Shown here: positions 50,701 through 62,700 of the stretch, piece after piece | Layout: each line of letters begins with the position of its first letter | Numbering within the stretch: position 1 is the stretch's first letter | Source of the DNA: Apus apus | Lineage: Eukaryota; Chordata; Aves; Apodiformes; Apodidae | Length of the DNA stretch: 64,000 bases | Assembly (NCBI RefSeq): GCF_020740795.1 | Contig: NC_067312.1 | Coordinates: 37,486,905 to 37,550,904 of the forward strand | Reading direction: 5' to 3' | Position numbers and translations under genes: made by a program | Notes under the pieces: generated by a model | Seen by the model: only the letters and a program-made list of their open reading frames with translations | Databases searched by the model: none | What the model was told of the DNA's origin: nothing

Positions 50701-53700
50701 AGATGCATTTGGTACAATCAATTTTCAAGATGGTGACCACACTTACCATGCCAAGGTAATAGATGCTGGGCTTGTATATGTCTGATGTCTTTTTGTAATT
50801 TCAGTGTATGAAGGACAAAAAGTGGTTCTGGGTGAATATCAGATTGTTTGTCTTAAGAGAGCAGGGCAATCTAAAAGTAAGGCAGGTAACAGTGTGTGTA
50901 TGATACTTTTACATTGAACTTCACCACGATTAAGCATAGTATGTCTTGCTGTTTGTATTGCTCACTGATTTATTTTTGTGCTATTCATGTTAGCAATGTT
51001 TTCTAATCTTGCACAAAATCTTTAAGATATTAATGCTGAGAATTTTGTGAGATGTTGCAGTTTCTTCTCTTGAATTATGTAAATAATGTTTATTTTACCC
51101 ACTATTGTATCTTCCAGTATATTAGACTCTCTTATGATAGCAATTTGGATCAGTTGTTGCAGCTGATGGTTAAAGAATGGCAGATGGAGTTGCCCAAGCT
51201 AGTGATCTCTGTTCATGGAGGCATTCAAAATTTCAAGCTTCCCTCAAAGGTCAAGCAGGTTTTCAGCAAAGGATTGGTGAAGGCTGCTGAGACTACGGGA
51301 GCATGGATAATTACAGAAGGCATAAACAGCGGTAGTGTAACTATTTTTATTTGTTTCAGTCTTCCACTGGTTTCTTTCTTTGTATATGAACATACACATT
51401 TAGGGCAAATATAATGAAATTGTTAGGTAACCGTGCTGTTTAACATCCAGTGGGATTGAGTGTATCCTCAGCAAGTTTGCTGATGATACCAGGCTGTGTG
51501 GTGTGGTTGACATCCAAGAGGGAAGGGATGCCATCCAGAGGGACCTTGACAGGCTGGAGAGGTGGGCCCATACCAACCTCATGAAGTTCAACAAGGCCAA
51601 GTGCAAGGTCCTGCACCTGGGTCGGCAAAACCCCAGGCATAAATACAGGCTGGGGGGAGAATAGTTAGAGAGCAGTCCTGAGGAGAAGGACTTGGGGGTG
51701 GTAGTAGATGCGAAGCTTGACATGAGCTGCCAGTGTGTGCTGGAGCCCAGAGAGCCAATTGTGTCCTGGGCTGCATCAAAAGAAGTGTGGCCAGCAGGGC
51801 CGGGGAGGTGATTCTGCCCCTCTACTCTGCTCTGGTCAGACCCCACCTGGAGTACTGTGTACAGTTCTGGTGCCCTTAGCACAAGATATAGACCTGTTGG
51901 AGAGGGTCCAGAGAAGGGCCACCATGATGGTCAAAGGCCCGGAGCACCTCTGCTATGAAGACAGGCTGAGAGAGTTGGGGCTGTTCAGCCTGGAGGAGAG
52001 AAGGCTCCAGGGAGACCTTATAGCAGCCTTCCAGTACTTGAAAGGGGCTACAGGAAAGCTGGAGAGGGGCTTTTCATCAGAGAAGATAGTGATAGGACAA
52101 GGGGTAATGGTTTTAAACTGAGAGAGGGGAGATTTCCGATAAGTATCAGGAATAAATTCTTCACCATGAGGGTAGTAGTGCAATGGAATAGGTTGCCCAG
52201 GGACGTTGTAGAAGCCCCCTCCCTGTTGGTTTTTAAGGCCAGGTAGGACAAACTTTTGGGCAGCCTGGTCTAGTGGTAGGCTTCCCTGCTTATGGCAGGG
52301 GGTTGGAACTTGATGATCTTTAAGGTCCCTTCCAACCTTAATGATTCTAAGATTCTATGATTCTAATTTGTGATATTGGAGCAAAAATTAAGCTTGCTTT
52401 TTCTTTCTCTCTTTTTTTTTTTTTTGAGGAACAGTGCATAATTCAAGAAGTGACATCACATGCCTCTGCTGTGTTAACAGACATTCTGAATATTTTTACT
52501 TTTTTTTTTTCTTATCAAATAACGGAGTATTATGCTTGTAATAGGAAACACTGATAATAGATAAGCAGAACTCTTTTTCAGTCAATTTTATATGTTTCAT
52601 TAAAATACTTATATACTGAGAACTGCAATTGGTGTTTTTGAACCAGTTTTCAAATCTAAAGTTAACTTGTGTTTTATAATTCAGAAAGTTTTAAATTATG
52701 ACATTCTATTAACTAACCTGTTAGTATCTGAAACTCTCTACAGGCTGCTCTCAAAAACTATGGAGGTCAGTAAGCCATGGATCTGGAAGAGTTTTACTTC
52801 TTTAGCTGTTGTTCAATCCAGTGACCTTACAGGAGTACTGTTCTGTGCATTTATGCAAATAATAATTTGTTTATGGAGCTAGAGAGCCCTGTTAGTAGCA
52901 TATATGAGTATTACTAGTTTCAAATATGTGTTGAGTTTGAAGTGCTGATGCTCAGATTACATCTGAGCCTTGCAATTCCTGCAGTGCTTGTAAAGTATAC
53001 AGGTGGGGTGGGATGGGTTATGTCTGTTAAAACATAACCATAGAATAAATTAAATTAGGGGAAACATTTTCATTGGTATCATGTAGCAGATCTCTAAATG
53101 TAGAAGAAAAATGATGATTTAATTATCTGTTTAGGAGTGTCCAGGCATGTGGGGGATGCACTGAAAGGCCGTGCCTCACCACACCTGAAAAAGATCTGTG
53201 CTGTTGGGATTCCTCCATGGGGGATCATTGAGAACCAGAGGGATCTGATTGGAAAAGATGTGAGTTGGACATGTTTTATAATACCAACCTTCATATTCAG
53301 GGGATGTTATAGCTTTCTTGCATACTTTATTTTCTACTTGCTTCATTTCAGATTTGGCACTTTTTCTCAGTAGTAGAACCCTAGATTTTGCTCACCAGTA
53401 GGATCCTGTGGCATGTTGGGGCTCTGTATTTTGCTTTTTGTATGTAAATGAAGAATTTAAAAATATTTCTCTTCCTACAGGAAATTACCATTCCTTTTTG
53501 ATTTTTTTTAATTAAGTAGGTAATTGTCTTACAGTTGCAAATGTTGTTAATGTGATTCAGGATGAGCAATCATGTTAATGGTACACAAATAGGCTATTAG
53601 TATGTGTGCTTTTTATTAATAAACTAGAACTTTGTATGAGTGCCAGTGTGAGGGCACAATCTACATAAAGTTCCAAAACCACTTGACAAGTAAGGTGAGA

Positions 53701-56700
53701 ACATTCCTGATAAGTGATAACTCACATTTTTAGTGGGAGAACACCTAGGAAAAATACACTCTTGTATTTCAGCTGTTGCAAAGAAAGGCAGACAGTGACT
53801 CTTCCTAAAGACTGCAAGCCTAATCAGAAATGCTTTCTGTGGTATTAATTGTGGTATTGTTGCTTTAAAGAATCAAACGAAAACCTGTCTTTGAATACAG
53901 CAGGAAAAAGCATGATGGGGACTTTTTGTAAGATCACAACATGATGCAGAAATGCATACAAGCCAGCATAACTGGTGATATGTTGCTGCTTTATTTGAAG
54001 ACCTTTTTTTTGTTGTTTTGTTTTCTTAGGTAGTTTGCCTGTACCAGACTCTTAGTAATCCACTCAGCAAACTAAGTACCCTCAACAGCATGCATTCTCA
54101 TTTTCTAATGGCAGATGATGGGACAGTAGGCAAGTATGGGAATGAAATGATGCTCAGGAGGAATTTGGAGAAGTACATATCACTTCAAAAAATACATACA
54201 AGTAAGTACTGCTGCGGTCAGGTTTATGACAGAAAAAAACTATCCTAAAAGTCTTGGAGGTACTTGACATTTCCTGTTACCTGTTGCACATCTTCATTTG
54301 CTGTAGATTTCACTGAGGCTGAAAGTTACTAACTGCACGTGTCTTGAACTCTGAAGATCAGAAGAATAAAAAGGACAGCATTTTTATAAAATATTGTGCA
54401 TTTGGACTAACTCACTTCTTGGCTTCTCAGTTGTAGAGATGTCTAAATGACTCAGATTATTTAGTATGTATTGAGCATCTGCTCACTTTGCAGTTTTGCG
54501 TGTTCTCTATATCAGCACTAGATAATTTCCCAGCATTTTGCCAGGTGGAAAAATTGTCACAATTAGTGGAATTTGAGTCCTTCTTCCCCTGCCTTCTTCA
54601 GCCTCTTATGTCTTCTCTTACTATTAGTTTTTCATTTCTATTGGATCTTACTTGAAATTTATTTCTGATTGTTGAAAAAAAAAACAACCCACCCAGCTGC
54701 CATGAAACCTGAGAAAGTCTGTGAAGAAGTGCCTGATTACTTTTCTGTGTGTGTAGGTAAACAAATGGATATTGACAGCATTTCAAATGCCTTCCATGTC
54801 CTTGTATGTAAGAGCTATTGTAAAGGTAGAGAATGTTCTGAAGGATTTTTCTTCTTTCCAATGCTAGGGCTGCTTACAATATTGTCATGAGGTTTTCATG
54901 GTCTTTTTGATCTGGTTGCAAAAGTTCTGTGAAAGTCTTAAAAAGTATAAGATAAATGAAAGATCGTGAAGGCATTCTTTCCTTTCCATTGAACCTTATA
55001 TGAGAATCCTTAATGAGTATTTATTTACCTGCTGTTCTGATATTTTGTGTTACTGTGACCTATTTGTAACTGGTTAAGTGTGTTTTGAAACAGGAATGGG
55101 CCAAGGTGTACCCATAGTTGGGTTGGTGGTAGAAGGAGGCCCCAATGTGATCCTAATGGTGTGGGAGTATATGAGGGCCAGCCCAGCTGTCCCTGTTGTG
55201 GTCTATGAGGGCACTGGCAGAGCTGCAGATATCCTGGCTTTTTCTCACAAGCACATGGGTGATACAGGGTGAGTAGTGGCATAATGCTTCTCTTGCTTTG
55301 TCTGTTGTATTGGGAGGGATCTGAAACAGCCTGTCTCAAAACCACTGAGATAATTTGTAATGCTTCTAGTAATGACCTTGCCATGGTCTTTTGCTGGCTT
55401 TTCCTTCTGTGAAGTGAGACAAGATTTTCTTCCTCCACTGCCTCAAACTGCTTCTAAAAGAATTATTCTGTGAAATTTACTAAGGCTTTTTTGAAAATGA
55501 AAAAGAAACTGCATCTAGCTCTTTTGAGGTATTATAAACTTTCTCACCTTCAGTGAGGGTTGCTGCTATTTGACCTCAGAGTATCTGCTCAGGCTTTGAC
55601 TCAGTCCTTTCTCCTGTCATTAGTATTTTGTGAGTGGGCTTGGATTTACGTTGCTCAAAAGCTTTTTAGACTAGGGCTGGGGTTAGTTGTTGTACGAACC
55701 TCAGGCTGTGGTGGGAGGAGAACTAAGGTTCCTTGGCTTTCATTTACCCACTGGTAACTCAGTCTTTAAATCACTGTCTAGCTGTAACTTTTTGTGTCAC
55801 CTCCTGTGCAGCCTCAGCTGCAGACTCTAGTAAAACTACTTTGATGCAAATTTTACATCCAAAATGGATATATATATATATATTTGTATATCAGATTAAT
55901 ATTTTGGTTAAAGTTTTTTGAGCTCAAAGGGGCTTTTTAAAGGAAAAATAAATTTTTTAAAAGTGGCCTGAATTGATTCCAATTAAGAAAAAAAGAACAA
56001 TTTAAGAAATTTGATATCCTAATTATTTATTTATCATTTCTATCTAGTCTTTCAGGAGAGCAGTATTTTTCCTACTGTGTTGCATTGTATTTTTTTTTGT
56101 TTACTTGCTTTTTCTTCCATATTTTTGATCTTAAAAAAAAAATACTCTTGCTATTTCCAAAGAATTGGAAAATAGGAATGGAAAAGTTAATGGAAAGATA
56201 AAGGAGGGGAAAAAAGATGGGAGAGATATGAAGCCTAATGAACAATGAGGGGTTCAATTTTTTCCCTATATGACTATTGAAAGAAAAATATTTTCTGATC
56301 TTGTAGTGATTTTTTTGCTTTATACTCACAGAAAATCCTTTGAAAATGGTTAACTTTGTGATTTGTCTTATTTCCAATAGTATATATGTATGGTCAGAGC
56401 TAATGACTCTGTGAATCATAATTTATGTTATGGGATGCCTTTGTTTTATTTTGTTGCAAGAAGGCAGGAAGTAGAAATAAAAGAGATTTCTTGTATGTCT
56501 CTGCTCAGCACACGTTTCTTCTTTTGCTGAGGTAAGTTTTTTTGACTGGTAAGATGTAGCTGAGAATATACTTATTTTTGCTTGTATTTCTGTTTTTCAG
56601 GGAGCTGGGCCCTCAGGTGAAAGAGGAGGTCTTAGTGATGATTCAAAACACCTTTAGCTTGGGACAGAAACAGTCCAGTCATCTCTTTCACCTTTTGATG

Positions 56701-59700
56701 GAATGCATGGAGCACAGAGAGTTTGTGAGTGTGGTTAATGCTCTGAGTTTAGGCCATCTTCATTTGCTGTTGTCCTTCTTGCTCATTCTGTGGTGTCCTG
56801 GCATGGGCACAGCAGTTGCAGGAGTAATAGTGTTATTTCCAATGCAGGGATAACATAAAGGTGCCTGTGCTAATTTATATATTGGGTAGCCCCACAGAGC
56901 CTGCTTAGTTAACTTCCCAAATCTCGGTGGCTGCTTGTGAAATTACCAATTTTGTTTTTAGTAAAAAGCCAGACATCTTTGTTTTTGCAAGAAAGATCAA
57001 GTAATTCCTTCAAGCTGACTTGTGTTGAGCTTTTTTTCCACCAGTACCCTCAAGTTCTTCTCCTCAGGACTGCTCTCTAACCATTCTCCCCCCAGCCTGT
57101 GTTTGTGCCTGGGGTTTTGTCGACCCAGGTGCAGGACCTTGCACTTGGCCTTGTTGAACTTCATGAGGTTGGTATGGGCCCACCTCTCCAGCCTGTCAAG
57201 GTCCCTCTGGATGGCATCCCTTCCCCCTAAGGTATCAGCCATACCACCTAGCTTGGTATCATCTGCAAACTTGCTGAGAATGCTCTCAGTCCCACTGTCT
57301 ATGTCACTGACAAAGGTATTAAATAATCCTGGTCCAAATACAGACCCCTGAGGGACACTGCTTATCACTGATCTCCACTTGGGCATTGAACCATTGACTG
57401 TACCTCCTGGAGTGCCACCATCCAGCCAATTACATATCCACCAAATGGTCCACCTGTTGTATCCATATCTCTCCATTTTAGAGACAAGAATGTCATGTGG
57501 GACAGTGTCAAATGCTTTGCACAAGTCCAGATAGTTGACATCAGTTGCTTTTCCCTTGTCCACCAATGCCATAGCCCTATCATAGAAGGCCACCAAATTT
57601 GCCAGGCACAGTTTGCCCTTAGTAAAGCCATGCTGGCTGTCACCAATCACGTCTCTGTTTTCCATGTGCCTTAGCACATGTGCCTTTAGCATAGTTTCCA
57701 GGAGGATCTGCTCCTTGATCTTGCTGGGCACAAAGGTGAGGCTGCCCGGCCTGTAGTTCCCCAGGTCTTCCTTTTTAGTCTTTTTAAAAATGGGGATTAT
57801 GTTTCCCTTTTTCATTCAGTGGAAACTTCACCAGTTTGCTGTGACTTTTTAAAATACTATGGAGTACCACATATTTCTCATGGCAGCAATGGCAATTGTA
57901 GCAATGGTTGCTAAAATGGAAACTACCCAGTATATTTTTTCTTATTTTTTATTTTACTTAATTTGATTCTATTTTATAGTTGAAAACTGGGTAGATACTA
58001 ACCATGTTGCATTTTTACACTTCTCAGCTTTAAAGGCTAATCAAAAGGAAACAGACTCATGTTATTATGCACTAGGTAGAAGCCAGTTTGCCTAGGATGC
58101 CAGCACATTAAAAAACAAAATGGTACATTTTCTGTTTGAAACAAAGAAAAATAATGTCTGGACCCTTGCCATTGATTGTGTTGAAATGTGTATGATTTAA
58201 TCAACCACAGCCTTTACCAAGAAGAAATAACTACAGACTTCTCTGCCTCACCTCAAATAGTATACTTCTGCAATTCTAACAGATAACCATATTTGATGCG
58301 GAGTCAGAAGATCAGCAGGACATTGACTTGGCAATTCTGACTGCACTCCTGAAAGGTACTGCTGTAAAAATATGACCTTTTGTTATCTGACATACAGTCC
58401 CATTGGCTTACCTTTTCAAAGCAAAGGCATAACACCAGTGTATGAAAATTGCTAGGTCCTTCGCTTGTTTCCTAGGTACAAATATGTCTGCTTCAAATCA
58501 GCTGGATTTGGCATTGGCCTGGAACCGGCTTGATATTGCCAAGAAACACATATTGGTTTATGGACAACACTGGAAGGTACTGTTATCTTTTAACTTTTAC
58601 AGTGGCTTTACACTTCATTATGGTGACTAATTTTCCACAAATTGCATTTGGCAGGCTTTAATTAAGGAATACGCTGATGCTTGGAGTCAGTCTTGTGGTG
58701 TAAGCATCTTTAATTTTGAATGGGCATTATTCTTAAAACTGAAATCTTCATCTGCAGGGTGCATCAGATGAAAAATCAAAACACATTTATTTCACTAGAG
58801 AAGAGGTGATATCTGGAATTCCTGTAGTTTTCATTGCTGGCTTTTCTAAATAGTTTCAGTGGTTGTTCTGGATATTCCTCAAGCCTGTGTTGACAATTGG
58901 TGGTGGTGAAGGATATTTCATTGTAGCCCAGAGTACTCTCCTCCAAAGGAGTAAATGCCAGAGGAGTGTTGCCTCCTTTTTCCTAGCTCTAGACAGAAAT
59001 ACAGAATTCACAGTCCTATATGGTGTTACCAGATCAAAAAAAGGTAGAATTAACTATGGTAATTCAGCATCAAGGCATTATTTAAAATATTGTTTCTTAG
59101 GAACAGCTGCAATTAAGGTAAGCCATTATTTAGACCTACATTAACTATATGCATGTGAAAGAACACACAATAGAAATTGAATCAGTCCTATAAATTGCAG
59201 TTTCCAACTTTTTAGGTGTAATCTGGTATTTAAGTATAAACCTCACTAGGTGAGTTTTTATGTACGTAATATGATTTTTATAGATGATAAATATAAAACT
59301 GTATGTGCCTCAACACGTTATTCCCATTTGTTATGAGTAAATGTTTTCTTCAAGAAATTGTATATAATGCTTCGAAAAGTACTTTTAAAGTTTTCCCTTC
59401 CAAGCATTACAAGGTTGATTTTTCCAGTCCCAAGTGCCTTTTTTTCTTTATAATGTAAAGTTTTGGAAAATTGGCAGTGGGTGTTTTTTTTTGAGTAACT
59501 GTAGCTGGTTGTTTGGCACAAGAGAGCTGAATTTATTGATCACCAGTTCGTATTTTCCTGTGGTCTGTAAGGCTGAATACTTGGAGAGCTCTGCTTGAAA
59601 TGTCTACAACTGGGCATCCATGAATTAAATAATTTTGTTGTTACCTCTTTGGGCTCAGTTCACTACCTGTTAAGTAGAGAAGATCATGTCATGGTTTTGC

Positions 59701-62700
59701 ACCAAACCTGGTAAAAATAGTGAGTGCCCACTGAAAGGCAAAGAAGGAATTTGCCAGTTTCATTTACAGGATTTGAGTGGTAGGTGAATAATAAGGGATG
59801 TGCCAAGCCTGAAACAGTAAAGCTAAACCAAAATGTTTAATACATCCCTTCTAATTGAGCATCATTCACTCTGTGAACTGAGTAAGATGAAGCTGTCTGG
59901 GGAAAGTGTATTATTGAGCAATGACTAATTTTACCCTTATTCATTGCTGATGAATTATCTTATAACTTTTGAGTGTTTGCCTCCATAACCTTAACAGTGT
60001 TTCTGCAGCTACCTAAAAGGAGGTTGTAGTGAGATGGTTGTTGGTCTCTTCTCCCAAGTAACAAGTGATAGGATGAAAGGCAACAGCCTCAAATTATGCC
60101 AGGGGAGGTTTAGTTTGGGTATTAAGAAAAATTTCTTCATTGAATGGTTGTCAAGCACTGGAACAGTCAGCCCAAGGAAGGGATTGAGTGACCATCCCTG
60201 GAGGTATTTAAAAGATGTGTAGATGTGGTGCTTGGGGTCATGGTTTACTGCTGGACTTGGCAGTGTGAGGTTTACAGTTGACTCAATGATCTTAAGGGTC
60301 TTTTCTGACCTGAATGATTCTATGATTTTATGTGTTTGAGAAATAACAAATAACATATTCCTAGTCCCCAGTGCTTTGACACAGAAGATTTTAGAGCCTA
60401 TTGCATATTCCCCCACCTTTCCCTCCTACCTTTCCCAAGGTGATAATCTGTTCAGTTTTTCTGTATTTCTGACAATTTTTTCTGCTCTTCTGTGTACTTT
60501 TTTTAGCTCTTAGATTCACCTTTGGGACAGGCAGACCAGCACTGTACCCACATTCAAGATATGGTGTTCTTCATTAAGATATTTAGAGAATTACTAATGT
60601 TTTATACATTATTCTGTATTAATCTAAGTATAAATCCTAATAATCTGTATGCCTTTTTTACTTTCTTCCAACTTATACCCAGCTAACAGTGATGCTTTTG
60701 GATGGTATATCTACTAACATTTTTTCTGAGTTAATTTCAAGATTGACATGCAGATAGGGTTGTTTTCCAACTGCACATTATTCTTTATTTACCAATATTG
60801 AATTTCATCTTTTGTTTTGGCTGGTTAGCCCATATTGAGATTTTTCCATACCCCTTCCCAATCAGTTTTATTATGAGTGTTTTTGAATCATCGACAAGTA
60901 TTGTCAAGTCAGTGTTTAAAACTGTGTTTTTTCTTGGTCTTCCACCACTACTTATAATCTTTTCCCTAGTATTTGATCAGCTGTTAAACAATTGGAGGAC
61001 CTTTTGCCTTGTGACAGCTTAATTTGTTTAGAAGTCCTTCAGGGGAGGTGTCATCAAAAGCTTTTGTGGGGATACAAATGTACAGCATCAATTGGACAGC
61101 TTTATTCTTATTGTCTCTGCCAAAATTCTGATAGAGTTCTGATTTCATTCCACAAAATACCTACCTTGCTTCCTCTTACTCTACTGTATTTGCCCATATT
61201 GCTGTTATTGCTTATTCCTTATTGTAGTGTCATATTTTTCATTACAGAGTTCCAACTGTGTTGATCTGCTGTACTTTGACAGCTTGTACACTCTTTAATT
61301 TTTCTTAACTATTACCGTATTTTCTACTGTCTTCCACTGTGCTGTGAGAGGGGCTGATTTCAGCTGTACTTCAGTTCTCTGGAAACTGGTGGTGAATACC
61401 ACCTGGTTCTGACATTTTCTACATCTTTATGGATGTCTTGTATAATCTTTTCTACTGACACTTCAATTTGACACAGTTCCTCAGATTTATCTACCATAAA
61501 GAACAGCTTTGATGTAGGAAGTTTTCTAAGATGTTCTGTAGTGAGCAGTGAGGCAATGAATTCATTTATCATTTCTACAATAGCCTTATCTTCTTGTGTG
61601 TTTCTTTTACACCTTGATCATCCTCTGGCCTTACAGTTTTACTGGCAGTCCCAGTACTCCTGCTCCTCTGCTTCTGCTATGTTTTAAAAAGATCTACATA
61701 CCTGTTCATATCTGTTTCAGTGCAATTGTTCAGCACCATTTTGACAGAAAAACCGTTGTCAAATAATGAATATATTCTCCCCTTCAAGTAAGGTGTAGAG
61801 AGGTTGTAATAAACAAGCCTTATATCTCTTGCTGGTTCTCCAAGCAAAAAATAGAATGATTTACACTCCTGAAAGTTTTTCTTTTGACTAAGCAGGAAAA
61901 AAAATCTTAAGCAACAATATTTTCTTCATGCATTGTACAGAAGGAAAAAGAAAACAAAACAGAAGAAAAGAAATGCACAAGCACAATTTTACAGTTTGCT
62001 TTTGACTTCATTGGTTGCTTAATTAAAGGAGTGCCACTCCAACTGCCAGGGTCTGCTAGACCTGTGACAGTCAGGGTCTACATTTTGTGCATGTTTATTG
62101 TGTTTACGTGTTCAAATTTTGAATTAGATAGCCAAGCAGCAATTTTTAGGTGATTGTCCATGCAGTCTTAGTATTTTTCTATCTATTTCAGTGTTTTAAG
62201 GAAACATGCACAGTTATGCATACATTGTGGCAGTTTGTTTTTAGAACTGGTCTGAAAAATTCAGCCGATAAAAAAGATTGTAACCAGCTGTAATTATGTT
62301 TTTCCTTAATTGTCAGCTCAGTCCCAAATGGACTTTATAACAGCATGCCATTCTAGTAATTACCAGACATCTGCCTAAACCTTTTTAGACACACCACCAG
62401 CACAAGGAAGGGACTGCTCAAGGAAATGTAGTGTGAGAACAGTCACTGCAAGATGTTTCTGGGAGAAACACCAATAATTCAGAAACTGTGCATAACTTTT
62501 ATTTTCATGTGTGACAATTCTGTAACATTTATCGGTCATCTTTTACTATGACTTCTGCCAAACATAAATTTGTACATGGAAAGGACTAACTTCATGTGCC
62601 AAGTTAGCCCTAACACCTGCCCCATTTTTGTGCCATCTTCCTCATTCTGCCGACCCCCCTGCATTCTCTTTGCATATGTGTTCTGTAGAAATTATTTATC

